Part shown: positions 19,593 through 28,537 of the stretch, one piece after another | Position numbering within the stretch: position 1 is the stretch's first letter | How the letters are laid out: every line of letters starts with the position of its first letter | Origin: Aquisalimonas sp. | GTDB lineage: Bacteria; Pseudomonadota; Gammaproteobacteria; Nitrococcales; Aquisalimonadaceae | Direction of reading: 5' to 3' | Assembly: GCF_007120195.1 (NCBI RefSeq) | Contig: NZ_SKOG01000049.1 | Location: 1-51,160 of the forward strand | DNA: 51,160 bases | The notes under the pieces: generated by a model | The model's input: the letters and a program-made list of their open reading frames with translations, nothing else | Database searches by the model: none | What the model was told of the DNA's origin: nothing | Made by a program: the position numbers and the translations under genes

Positions 19593-20706
19593 CGCGAGGA
19601 GCCCCTCTGGGGTGCAGCCCGAGGACATCCAGGTACTCCTCGGCGATCCGATCACTCCGGAAGCGCTGCGCGGCCTCCCGTAAAGCCGCGCCGTTGGGAG
19701 GCGCATCGAGCGTGTCCCGGATCGCGCGCGCAAGCGCGCACGGGTCACCGACGGGGACCAGCGCGCCATGCCGCCCCCCCTCCAGAATCTCGGCGGGTCC
19801 GCTGGGGCAGTCGGTCGAGACGAGCGGCGTTCCCACCGCCATCGCCTCGATCAGCACATTGCCGAGTCCCTCGTAACGGGAGGACAGGACGAACAGGCTG
19901 GCACCCGCCATCCAGGGAATGGGATCCTGAACGTAGCCTGGCAGGAGCACATCGCCAGCGATGTCGAGTGCGGCCACTTTGGATTCGAGCGCGCGCCGCT
20001 CCGGGCCTTCGCCGAGAATGACGAGCCGGGCCGGGTGTTCGCGGCGGACGATCGCAAACGCCTCCAGCAACGTGGCGAAGTCCTTGGAGGCGCTCAGGCG
20101 GCCGGCGCCGAGGATGACCGGCACCTGCGCGCCAGGACGGAACCATGGATGGTCGACCGCGATCGCGGAGCGGCGCAGCAGCGCGGGGGTGACGACCGGG
20201 TTGTAGATCAGCCTGATTTTCTCCGGCGGGAAGTGGAACTTCGAGATCAGGTCGTCCCGCACCCCTTCGGAGATGGCGATAATCCGGTCGGCATAGGGGT
20301 AGAGCCACTTTGCCGCGCGCCGTTTGCCGCCGCGTCGCAACGTCTGGCTCAGCGTGTTGGTGACTTTCACCACCACGCGCACGTCGTGTCGCGCAAGAAT
20401 CCGGGCCAGCACGGCGACCTTGGCCGCATGGTCCTTCGCCGTCAGTACGGCCTGTGGCCGGCTCGCACGCAGGTACCGGATAAACCTTGGAACCGCATCC
20501 AGCTTCCCGCGGGTCTGCAGGTCCACAATGCGAACCTCCGGGGGAAACTCATGGGGATACGGCACCTGGCCACCCCGGGTGAGGAGAAACTCCACGCCAA
20601 CTCCCCGCGCGACGAACTCCCGGCAGAGATCCACCAGGTTCCGTTCGATGCCACCCCATTGCTTGAGCGGTGCGAGAATTGCCAGGAGTGGCGGCGCATC
20701 ACTCAT
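19585..20706 (-). CDS. GT4-family glycosyltransferase (second of three in tandem)
   Basis: This 373-residue GT-B enzyme has the N-terminal LKQWGGIERNLVDLCREF and the C-terminal donor domain GAGRLSASKDFATLLEAF, LVILGEGPERRAL and SSRYEGLGNVLIEAMAVG with the conserved Glu pair. It looks complete, including the linker ADRIIAISEGVRDDL that its upstream neighbour lacks. Its start overlaps the upstream stop by four bases (ATGA). The long upstream extension of the frame is a shadow of the neighbour. Confidence 0.9.
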   Translation of the reverse strand: MSDAPPLLAILAPLKQWGGIERNLVDLCREFVARGVGVEFLLTRGGQVPYPHEFPPEVRIVDLQTRGKLDAVPRFIRYLRASRPQAVLTAKDHAAKVAVLARILARHDVRVVVKVTNTLSQTLRRGGKRRAAKWLYPYADRIIAISEGVRDDLISKFHFPPEKIRLIYNPVVTPALLRRSAIAVDHPWFRPGAQVPVILGAGRLSASKDFATLLEAFAIVRREHPARLVILGEGPERRALESKVAALDIAGDVLLPGYVQDPIPWMAGASLFVLSSRYEGLGNVLIEAMAVGTPLVSTDCPSGPAEILEGGRHGALVPVGDPCALARAIRDTLDAPPNGAALREAAQRFRSDRIAEEYLDVLGLHPRGAPRDA

Positions 20707-21722
20707 CGCCCGGCGCCTCGCGCCCCAGGGGGCAATTCGAAGATCTCCAGATGCCGCCGCGCCGAGGTCTGCGCGGTAAACTCTGAGACAGCCTCGTCGG
20801 AATCGAAGACGGGGTGGTCGCCATCCAGGGCGCGGCGAATCGCCTGGGTCAATGCCTCGGTGTCGGCTGGTGGGACGAGATGACCGTAGCGGCCACCATC
20901 GATGATTTCTGCCGGCCCGCTGGGGCAGTCCGTCGCCACGACCGGAACATCCAGCGCTAGCGCCTCTGCGAGCACATTGCCGAAACCCTCCCAGAGCGAG
21001 CACAGGACAAACACATCGGCCTTCGCCATCCAGGCGTAGGGATTGCCCACGAAGCCGGGCATGGACAGCCAGGCTTCGCCGTCGCCATAATCATCCGCGC
21101 GCTCCTGTAGTGCCTGTCGAAGGGGACCATCCCCGAGAATGATCAATCGAACACTGCGTTCGCGACGCAACCGCGCCACGGCATCAACCAGGCGGCTCTG
21201 ATCCTTTTGCGGCGCAAGGCGCCCGGCCGTGAGCACGACCGGAATGTCCGTATCGTTGCACAGCCAGGGATGGTCGACGCCTTCATCGCCGAGCTCGCGA
21301 TGCCGTGGAGTGACGACACCGTTATAGATGCGGTGGACTGGTACGCCTGATAGTCCGATTGTCTCGAGGGAGGGCAGTGAGCGCATGCGCGCGACAATGA
21401 TGTTGGCCAAGTGCGCGGTCGACATGATCACCTTCGGGCGCACCCGCCGTAGATGCCACCATAACGCCGGAAGCGTCGTCCATTTACTGCGGGTGCCCAG
21501 ATCAACGAACGAGACCATATGGCCGATCTCGTCGGGGTAAAAGCAGGTGCCGCCGCGATAGCTGATGATTTGCACAGACAAACCGAGCCCCACCCAAACC
21601 TTGATGACATTCGCAAGGTGCCGCGGAACACCCCCTTCAGCCGGAAAGGCTCCGAACAAGGCGATATCGATGCCGTGTTGCTGTCCCGTTGCCACACCCT
21701 CTTGGTCGAGTTGTGCTGTCAT
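20703..21722 (-). CDS. GT4-family glycosyltransferase (first of three), with apparent internal deletion
   Basis: The 339-residue product resembles its two downstream neighbours at both ends: GAFPAEGGVPRHLANV at the N-terminus, and AGRLAPQKDQ, LIILGDGPLRQAL and CSLWEGFGNVLAEALALD with the Glu pair at the C-terminus. Between IIVARMRS and HRIYNGVVTP only about 18 residues are present, where the neighbours have about 55-60, including the ADxIIAxSEGV segment that closes the N-terminal Rossmann fold. The frame is kept. Either this is an inactive deletion allele or a compact variant. It is the first gene of a three-gene coupled run. Confidence 0.8.
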   Translation of the reverse strand: MTAQLDQEGVATGQQHGIDIALFGAFPAEGGVPRHLANVIKVWVGLGLSVQIISYRGGTCFYPDEIGHMVSFVDLGTRSKWTTLPALWWHLRRVRPKVIMSTAHLANIIVARMRSLPSLETIGLSGVPVHRIYNGVVTPRHRELGDEGVDHPWLCNDTDIPVVLTAGRLAPQKDQSRLVDAVARLRRERSVRLIILGDGPLRQALQERADDYGDGEAWLSMPGFVGNPYAWMAKADVFVLCSLWEGFGNVLAEALALDVPVVATDCPSGPAEIIDGGRYGHLVPPADTEALTQAIRRALDGDHPVFDSDEAVSEFTAQTSARRHLEIFELPPGARGAGR

Positions 21723-21939
21723 TGTCGCAGGCGAGCTGACCGGTCAATTGGTCCAAAGTCTTTACGTCCACGCGATACGGCGGACGCGCATGGCAATGCT
21801 ATTGGGAGCTGAGAGGGTATCCTATGACGTCTCGGCTGGCGAGCAGTGCCATGGCACCGTCGTGCCCCCTGGTCATCTTGGGCCGACACGCTCGGCGGCA
21901 ATGCGATCGTAACGACAATCCAGCAGGAGAATAAAGGGG

Positions 21940-22959
21940 ATGCAAACGGCACCGTTTCTCACAGCGCCGCTGCGGTCATGGGCCCGGCACTATGCTGCAC
22001 GGTTGACCCGTCGCCAGGACGCGTCGCTCGCGTTGCTGGAATCCCTGATCCGGCAAGAGGGTGAGCATACGCTCGTCGCTCCGCCGTTACCGCAGCGTTG
22101 GTACGAGCGCTGGCTTTTTCGAATGGCGACACGGCTCGAGGCTGACGGCCTGCTGGCCGCCTTGAGGCGGGGGCATTATCGGGCGTTGCGGGGTGCAGAA
22201 CACCCCGCTTGGCGGTCCTATCAATATCGTGGCTTCCACGTGAAACACGATATACGGCAGAAATCGCAGTGGGATGCCTATATTCACGGGCGCACTCAGG
22301 CGGGCGTGGCGTATTGGCTTGAGCGAAGTGCTTCTCCGGGTGCGACCGTACTGGATATTGGTGCCAACGCGGGCGTGGTCTCCCTCGATCTCGCGCGAGC
22401 CGTGGGTCAACATGGGACTGTCCACGCATTCGAACCCAACCCACAGGCGTACCAGTTGCTCCGGCAAGCCGTCTCGGCCAACGGGCTAGAAGGGTGTGTG
22501 GAGGTCCATACGTTCGCCTTGGGTGACGAGGATGCAACGACGACCCTGAGTGTTCCCGCGAGCAATGACGGGGCCGCATCCCTCCGGGAACCAGGCGCTG
22601 GCGAGCGCAGCGTTACGGTGCAGGTGCGGCGATTCAGCGGCTGGTGGGAGGCCCGGAGGCACCCTCGCATCGATGTGATCAAACTCGACGTCGAAGGGTT
22701 TGAGGCCCGCGTGATCAACGGGCTTGAACCGGTGTTGATGCGCGACCGTCCCGTTGTTGTCATGGAACTAAACCCCGGCGCTTACGATGCAGCGGCGCTC
22801 TTGGAGGGATTGCGCGCCAAAGGGTATGACAGCTTCCGCATCATGGCGGCGCCTCCGTACTTTTCCCATTTGTTGGGACCAGTCACCACACAAACCGATG
22901 TCGTGTGTCTGCCGCGGGTGCACGGGCGAGCCACCGGGCCGCCATTAGGCAACCCGTAA
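21940..22959 (+). CDS. FkbM-family SAM-dependent methyltransferase
   Basis: The 339-residue product carries an FkbM methyltransferase domain from about residue 120: VLDIGANAGVVSLDLA (SAM motif I), VHAFEPNPQAYQLL, and IDVIKLDVEGFEARVINGL. The ~100-residue N-terminal extension is basic and helical and of unknown role. FkbM enzymes O-methylate sugars or polyketides; beside glycosyltransferases and a sulfotransferase a glycan substrate is likely. It is divergent from the glycosyltransferase run across 217 bases and overlaps the convergent GGDEF/EAL gene by 15 bases. Confidence 0.88.
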   Translation: MQTAPFLTAPLRSWARHYAARLTRRQDASLALLESLIRQEGEHTLVAPPLPQRWYERWLFRMATRLEADGLLAALRRGHYRALRGAEHPAWRSYQYRGFHVKHDIRQKSQWDAYIHGRTQAGVAYWLERSASPGATVLDIGANAGVVSLDLARAVGQHGTVHAFEPNPQAYQLLRQAVSANGLEGCVEVHTFALGDEDATTTLSVPASNDGAASLREPGAGERSVTVQVRRFSGWWEARRHPRIDVIKLDVEGFEARVINGLEPVLMRDRPVVVMELNPGAYDAAALLEGLRAKGYDSFRIMAAPPYFSHLLGPVTTQTDVVCLPRVHGRATGPPLGNP

Positions 22960-25554
22960 AAAAGTGTCCAGTTTGCCGGCTGATAACGGCGGAGCAAACA
23001 GGTAGCCCTGGTAGGCGAGGCAATTGTTGCCGTGCAGGTAATCCCGCACCGCTTCCGTCTCCACGCCCTCGGCAATGGTCGCCAGGCCCAGGCTATCGGC
23101 CAGGACAATCATCGTGCGCACGATGATGGCATCACTGGGATCGGTGAGAACATCCCTGACAAAGCGTTGATCGAGCTTCAACTCGCTCAGGGGCAGGCGC
23201 CTGAGATTGTACAGCGATGAGTAGCCCGTTCCGAAGTCGTCCAACGAAAAGCGCACACCCTGGGCGCTCAGGGTGCTCATCTTGGCGACAGCGTCCTCCA
23301 CATCTTTAACCAGCACGGCTTCAGTTAGTTCCAGTGTGAGCCGCTGCGGATTAGCACCGGTGTGACGGATGACATCCAATACCCGCTGTGCAAAGTCCGG
23401 ATGATGGAACTCGGTGGCACTGACATTGAGTGCCAGGGTCAGGTGGGCTGTCTGCGGGGTTTTGGACCAGGTTGCAAGCCGTTCGCAGACAGCCTCCAGC
23501 ATGACGCGGCCCAGGGGGATGATCAGCCCGGTTTCCTCGGCCATGGGAATGAACTCCGCCGGGCCAATCAGGCCGCGCCGCGGATGCTGCCAGCGCGCCA
23601 GCGCTTCCAGCCCCGAAAGGCGCCCGCTCGCGTCAACCTGGGGTTGGTAATAGGCATGGAATTCCCGGCGCTCCAGACCCTCACGGATCTCCACCTCCAG
23701 ACTGGCGCGCCGGTTGACGGCGGCCTGCATCGCCGGATCGAACAGTTGCAGGGTATTGCGACCCATTGCTTTGGCACGATACATGGCGAGATCCGCCCGC
23801 TTCATGACCTCATCCACGGTGTCGTCTCGGTCTCCGAACAAGGCGAGTCCAACGCTGGTGGTGGCGTGGTGTTCACGGCCGGCAAGCGCATAGGGCTTGC
23901 GAAGCGTGGCAAGAATCTTCTCGCCCACCGTCTTCGCCTGCACGGCGGCCGCCTCGGCGTCGTCGCTAAGTTGTTCGATAATGATCACGAATTCGTCGCC
24001 GCCGAGGCGGCCCACGGTATCGCTCTCGCGCATGGCAGTGCACAGGCGCGAGGCTGCCTGCTTAAGCAGCAGGTCGCCCGTGTCGTGGCCCAGGGTGTCG
24101 TTGAGGGTCTTGAAGTTATCCAGATCGAGGAAAAAAACCGCGCCTTTATGGCGATTGCGGGAACAGGCCGATAAGGCGTGCTGGAGCCGGTCGAGCAGCA
24201 GGCGCCTGTTGGGCAACTGCGTCAGCGGGTCGTACCAGGCGAGGAATTGAATGTGCTCCCGCGCGCGCTCGCGCTCGGTGATATCGTGAAACAAGACAGC
24301 AACTCGATTGCTGTGAGCGTCGCCGGTTTTGAAAACATGAACATCGAATAGTGTGTTCAGCGACCGTGCCCACCGCTCGAGGTGCTCTCCTTCGCCGGTG
24401 CGAACGACGCGGTCGCACATCTCGCTCCACGTCGGGTCGGTCTGCGGCCATACGTCGCTCAGCCGGTGGCCCGTGTAATCCTGACCCACCATCTTGATTG
24501 CCGCCGGATTCGCCTCCAGGCACCGGGGGTCGACCGGCTCGCCATCGACGAAGATCACTTCAATGAGCAGCAGCCCCTCATGCATCGACTCGAACAGCGC
24601 CCGGTACTTCGCTTCACTTTGGCGCAGTGCCTGCTCGGCGTTCGCACGCTTGACAGCAGCCCAGGTGCGCTCGGCAACCTGACGCAATAGGCTGAGCTCA
24701 TGGTCCCGCCATGCACGGGGCTCAGTATCCATGGCATAGAGGTAAGCGACCAGGCGAGCGTCCCTGATCAGCGGAATAGCCGCCGCCGCGCGCAGCTCCA
24801 TCGCCTGAATTTCCTCTGAGCCATCGGTGGTTCCGCGCGCTTCGGTGCTGATGTCCGTGTATGCGACATCGCGGCCGGCGTGCATGGCCGGGCCGAAGCG
24901 GTCACCATACTCGAAGATGCGGTGTGGCCCGCGGATGGCCACCATTCGGCCATCGCTGTATTCACCGCCCCCGACCACGGTCTGGCCGTCTGCTCCGACG
25001 TCCGCATAACCGACCACGGCCAGGTTGAGCCGGCGGCCGAGCGCCTCGGCAGCAGCCGACATGATCGCTTGCGGGTCGGATAATGGCCGCAGCCGATCGT
25101 TGAGTTCCAACAAAAACCGCTGCCGCGCTTCGCTGTCCCGCAGCGCGTGCTCGGCCCGTTTGCGTGCAGTAATGTCGGAGAACAACAGGGCGACCTGCCG
25201 GCGCTCCGGCTTCCCCACGCGAAAGGCCTCGACAGCAAACCAACGGCCCAACGCCTTGGACTGTTCCACAAAGCGCCGCGGTGCGCCGGTCAGGGCGACA
25301 CGGCCGTAGATCACGAGCCAGTGCCGCTCCAGTTCCGGCACAAGTTCGCGCGCTGTCTTGCCAACCGGGTTGATCAACCCGGTGTGGCGTTCGAAGGCCG
25401 GATTAGCCTCCAGCCAGCGGTAGTCGGAGGCGCGACCGTCGGCGTCGAACAGCACCTCGAAGACGCAGAACCCCTGCTCGATGGACTCGACGAGCATCCG
25501 GTAACGCTCTTCTCTCTCCCGTAACGCCTCCTCTGTGTTCATCCGCGTTCGCAC
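22945..25554 (-). CDS. PAS-GAF-PAS-GGDEF-EAL cyclic-di-GMP signalling protein
   Basis: The protein has up to 869 residues, soluble throughout. Two PAS domains (about 15-130 and 320-440) flank a GAF-like domain (about 150-300). GGDEF follows (DPLTQLPNRRLLLDRL, GRLGGDEFVIIIE) and then EAL (GLEALARWQHP, LNVSATEF, SLDDFGTGYSSL, IAEGVET). The GGDEF signature and EAL catalytic residues are intact, so it could be bifunctional, making and breaking cyclic-di-GMP. No membrane segment is seen, so the PAS and GAF domains would sense cytoplasmic cues. GTG 25554 and ATG 25542 are both possible starts. Proximity to surface-glycan genes is suggestive only. Confidence 0.93.
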   Translation of the reverse strand: MRTRMNTEEALREREERYRMLVESIEQGFCVFEVLFDADGRASDYRWLEANPAFERHTGLINPVGKTARELVPELERHWLVIYGRVALTGAPRRFVEQSKALGRWFAVEAFRVGKPERRQVALLFSDITARKRAEHALRDSEARQRFLLELNDRLRPLSDPQAIMSAAAEALGRRLNLAVVGYADVGADGQTVVGGGEYSDGRMVAIRGPHRIFEYGDRFGPAMHAGRDVAYTDISTEARGTTDGSEEIQAMELRAAAAIPLIRDARLVAYLYAMDTEPRAWRDHELSLLRQVAERTWAAVKRANAEQALRQSEAKYRALFESMHEGLLLIEVIFVDGEPVDPRCLEANPAAIKMVGQDYTGHRLSDVWPQTDPTWSEMCDRVVRTGEGEHLERWARSLNTLFDVHVFKTGDAHSNRVAVLFHDITERERAREHIQFLAWYDPLTQLPNRRLLLDRLQHALSACSRNRHKGAVFFLDLDNFKTLNDTLGHDTGDLLLKQAASRLCTAMRESDTVGRLGGDEFVIIIEQLSDDAEAAAVQAKTVGEKILATLRKPYALAGREHHATTSVGLALFGDRDDTVDEVMKRADLAMYRAKAMGRNTLQLFDPAMQAAVNRRASLEVEIREGLERREFHAYYQPQVDASGRLSGLEALARWQHPRRGLIGPAEFIPMAEETGLIIPLGRVMLEAVCERLATWSKTPQTAHLTLALNVSATEFHHPDFAQRVLDVIRHTGANPQRLTLELTEAVLVKDVEDAVAKMSTLSAQGVRFSLDDFGTGYSSLYNLRRLPLSELKLDQRFVRDVLTDPSDAIIVRTMIVLADSLGLATIAEGVETEAVRDYLHGNNCLAYQGYLFAPPLSAGKLDTFLRVA

Positions 25555-25720
25555 CCACCTTTCGATTTGACGCCCAAATTATGACAGACGAGTCATGTGT
25601 GTGTCTTGCGGCAATCGCATGGCGCCCCTACTCCCATCTCGAACGCTCTATAATCTTGCCACACCTAATTTTAGGCACGGCCGCCAGCACGTTGGCGGTC
25701 ACCACGCAGGAGCCTGCCCG

Positions 25721-26323
25721 ATGGACCGTGCGATCGAGGACACGCTTGCATTCTGGTTCGGGGATCAGCCTTTGGGCGATGGGCCCGAGGTCGACCGCTC
25801 GGCGCGGTGGTTTAGCAAGAGCGAGGCCCAGGATGCCGAGATTCGGCGTCGCTTCGGTGCGCAAGTCAGCGCGGCGCTGGCCGGGGAGCTGGATGCCTGG
25901 GCGCAGACACCGCCGGGACGGTTGGCGCTGGTGGTGACACTGGATCAGTTTACCCGCAACATCCACCGCCATACCCCAGCCGCCTTCGCGGGGGATGCCC
26001 GTGCGTTGGCCCACGCGCTCGAGGCGCTGGATCGAGGGGAGGATCTCGGACTGCGCCTGATCGAGCGGGTGTTTCTGTACATGCCGCTCGAGCATGCTGA
26101 GGATATGGCGATGCAGCATCGCTGCGTTGCGTGCTTTCGCGAACTGGAGCAGGCGGCACCGGCAAGGGATCAAGCCAAGTTCCGAGGCTTCACCGATTAC
26201 GCGGAGCGCCACCGAGAGGTCATCCGGCGGTTTGGGCGGTTTCCGCACCGCAACGCCATTCTGGGGCGGGAGAACACCCCGGAGGAGGCGGCGTACCTGT
26301 CTCAGCCGGGTGCAGGGTTCTGA
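25721..26323 (+). CDS. DUF924 family protein
   Basis: This 200-residue all-helical protein begins MDRAIEDTLAFWFG and shows the DUF924 blocks ARWFSKSEAQDAEIRRRF, GRLALVVTLDQFTRNIHR, FLYMPLEHAEDM, FTDYAERHREVIRRFGRFPHRN and the ending EEAAYL. These proteins adopt a TPR-like fold; their biochemical role is not known. The start is supported by AGGAG nine bases upstream. It is divergent from the GGDEF/EAL gene; a TATAAT at 25649-25654 may serve it, but no good -35 box is paired with it. Confidence 0.88.
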   Translation: MDRAIEDTLAFWFGDQPLGDGPEVDRSARWFSKSEAQDAEIRRRFGAQVSAALAGELDAWAQTPPGRLALVVTLDQFTRNIHRHTPAAFAGDARALAHALEALDRGEDLGLRLIERVFLYMPLEHAEDMAMQHRCVACFRELEQAAPARDQAKFRGFTDYAERHREVIRRFGRFPHRNAILGRENTPEEAAYLSQPGAGF

Positions 26324-26638
26324 TGGACTCCCTTGCGCGCGGAAATGACACGCACCGGCCGGGCGTTCGGCCCAGGACGGGTCGTTCGATCCCGTAGCCG
26401 CTCATTGCGCGTGCATCCCGCATTGTCGGCGTCATGCACCGAGAATGCTTCGGCGGCGGGGGTCCACTCTCCGACGGCCAACCGGCTTCCCGGATAGGGA
26501 GACCTGTTGTGGCCTGTTATTGTGACCGCCGTTGGTCCTCTGACGTTACTGTTGCACTCACCTTAGCGTCTGTTCAGACCAATTGCTGTTGGCTGGTGGC
26601 TGGCCGCTGATCGATGACACCGTAAGGAGTAGTGCCCC
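26324..26638. other. Intergenic region upstream of the MFS gene
   Basis: No gene, terminator hairpin with U-tract or confident promoter is visible in these 315 bases. The only clear signal is the AAGGAG ribosome site at its right end serving the GTG start at 26639. No regulator gene is adjacent to the pump. Confidence 0.4.
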
Positions 26639-28102
26639 GTGGAACAGGAAGTGGAGCGGCTTTTCGCTCGCTACGGCGCCGGTTACAAGTGGATGGCGCT
26701 TGTCACCGTCATGTTGGGAACGCTGTCCACGGCGGTCGCGACCACGGTCGTGAACGTCGCCATCCCAGATGTGATGCACGACTTCGACGTCGGCCAGCGG
26801 GAGGCACACTGGCTTTCCACTGGATTTCTCGCGGCCATGACCACAGCCATTCTGCTCAACGCCTGGGCGCTGCAGCGCTTCGGCATGCGGCGTGTCTACG
26901 TCTTTGGCCTGCTGGTGTTCGTGTTGGCCTCGCTGCTCGGGGTCTGGGCCGCAGCGCTGGAGCTTGTGATCCTCGCGCGCGTGTTGCAGGGGCTTGTGGC
27001 GGGTGTGTTGCAGCCGTTGGCGATCACCCTGATTTACCAGGTGTTCCCGCAACGTCAGCGCGGGCTTGGTATCGGGCTGTTTGGGCTTGGGGTGATTCTT
27101 GGTCCGGCCATCGGCCCGGCGCTGGGTGGGGTGCTTGTGGACGCGGTGGGCTGGCGCGCGGTCATGGCCCTGCCGGTGCCGACGGCAGTCCTTGGCGGCG
27201 CCCTGGCGGTGTTTCTTGTACCTGTACGGCGGGGCGCCGGCCGGCGGGTGCAGCTGGACTGGCTCAGCGTGCTGATGCTCGGGCTGGCGGTGACGGGGCT
27301 GTTGTGGTCCATGGTCAGTGGCCAGCGCCTGGGCTGGACCTCTTGGCCGGTGCTGCCAACCCTGATCGCTGTGCTGGGCTTGTCCCTCGGATTCGTGGCC
27401 AGGCAGTTACTTGCCCGGGAACCCCTGCTGGACCCGCGGCTGTATCAGGCCCCTGCGTTCGCCGCCGGTTCCACCATCGCCCTGCTGTTCGGTGCAGGGC
27501 TATTCGGCTCGACCTACCTGATCCCGCTGTTCGTCCAGGAGATTCAGGAACTCTCCCCCACGGCAGCGGGACTCGTTCTGATGCCCGCGGGGCTGGTCAT
27601 GGCCGCGGCCTTCCCGTTGGGCGGCCACCTGGCGGATCGGGTACGTACGGTGGTCCCCATTGCTGCGGGGCTCGTGATCATGGCGTTGTCCTGCCTGGCG
27701 CTGGGGTTTGCTGGCCCGCAGACGGGAGTCCTCGCGGTGACGGCATGGGTGGCCCTGGGCCGTGTTGGGCTCGGGCTGGGGATGCCGGCGATTCAGACGG
27801 GCTCGCTGTACCGGCTGCCCCTCAGTCGCACGGCGCAGGGTGCCGGCGCCCTGCAGTTCTCCCAGCAACTCGGGGGTGCCATCGGCGTCACCAGCCTGGC
27901 GGTGCTCCTGGAGTGGCGCGCACTGCGGGAGGCGCGCCGCCTGCTGCCTGACGATCCGGTTACCAAGGAGGCGTTGCTCACGAGCATACCGCCCGAACTC
28001 TACCGGGAAGCCTACACCGTCGGGTTCCAGTGGAGCTTCCTGGTGCTGGGGCTCGTCTTTGTGCTCGCCCTGGCAGCGGCGGGACGCTTCGCCAAGTACT
28101 GA
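26639..28102 (+). CDS. DHA2-family MFS multidrug-type efflux pump, 14 spans
   Basis: The 487-residue inner-membrane protein resembles EmrB/QacA-type drug:proton antiporters. It has LSTAVATTVVNVAIPDVMHDF (the helix 1 motif D1), LNAWALQRFGMRRVY (motif A), RVLQGLVAGVLQPL (motif B) and IGLFGLGVILGPAIGPALGG (motif C of antiporters), and about 14 predicted helices. It starts at GTG with AAGGAG about ten bases upstream. There is no adjacent membrane-fusion protein (EmrA), so it may act alone. Substrate unknown. Confidence 0.9.
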   Translation: MEQEVERLFARYGAGYKWMALVTVMLGTLSTAVATTVVNVAIPDVMHDFDVGQREAHWLSTGFLAAMTTAILLNAWALQRFGMRRVYVFGLLVFVLASLLGVWAAALELVILARVLQGLVAGVLQPLAITLIYQVFPQRQRGLGIGLFGLGVILGPAIGPALGGVLVDAVGWRAVMALPVPTAVLGGALAVFLVPVRRGAGRRVQLDWLSVLMLGLAVTGLLWSMVSGQRLGWTSWPVLPTLIAVLGLSLGFVARQLLAREPLLDPRLYQAPAFAAGSTIALLFGAGLFGSTYLIPLFVQEIQELSPTAAGLVLMPAGLVMAAAFPLGGHLADRVRTVVPIAAGLVIMALSCLALGFAGPQTGVLAVTAWVALGRVGLGLGMPAIQTGSLYRLPLSRTAQGAGALQFSQQLGGAIGVTSLAVLLEWRALREARRLLPDDPVTKEALLTSIPPELYREAYTVGFQWSFLVLGLVFVLALAAAGRFAKY

Positions 28103-28194
28103 GGTTATGTAGTGGGCGGTGGTTACAGGACACTAGCTCGGCAGGCATTGATAGACTGGAGAGGCTGTGATTCCCATCCACTGCAGGAGGCCTC

Positions 28195-28428
28195 GTGTTT
28201 GACACATTACCCTTGTCACCCTGGCAACGCGTGCTGCTGTGGCCGGGGGGTGTATTCATGGACTGGCTGGCCCGCACACGGCCGGATATCGTGATTGAGT
28301 ACGGTTTCGGCTTTACCGTTGAGTCATACGTATTCTGGTCCGGCGTGATCTCGCTGGTGTTCTGGTTCGCTGTTTTGTTGCTGCTGCTCGGGATCGTGCG
28401 TTGGGGCTGGCGGCAGGTTCACGGCTGA
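28195..28428 (+). CDS. Small membrane protein after the MFS pump
   Basis: A 77-residue frame starts at GTG behind AGGAGG (spacing four bases). One strong hydrophobic helix (ISLVFWFAVLLLLLGIVRWGW) ends the protein, and an amphipathic or weakly hydrophobic segment lies before it. I recognise no family. It is 92 bases after the pump and may be co-transcribed. ATG 28258 is an alternative start that keeps the main helix. Confidence 0.55.
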   Translation: MFDTLPLSPWQRVLLWPGGVFMDWLARTRPDIVIEYGFGFTVESYVFWSGVISLVFWFAVLLLLLGIVRWGWRQVHG

Positions 28429-28502
28429 CTCGACGGGGCGGCGATCTGTGACGGGCGGGCAGGCTTGTCCGGTCCGATACTTGTTCACTACCTATACAAG
28501 TG

Positions 28503-28531
28503 TTGTTTAATCGTTATCGTTGCACTAGACT
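28503..28531 (+). promoter_or_regulatory. Orphan sigma-70 promoter for a candidate small RNA
   Basis: TTGTTT (28503-28508) and TAGACT (28526-28531) are 17 bp apart in an AT-rich patch. No protein-coding gene follows on this strand before the terminator at 28651. Just upstream, ACTTGT-N11-ACAAGT (28479-28501) is an inverted repeat that could be an operator. Confidence 0.6.
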
Positions 28532-28537
28532 ATGGCG

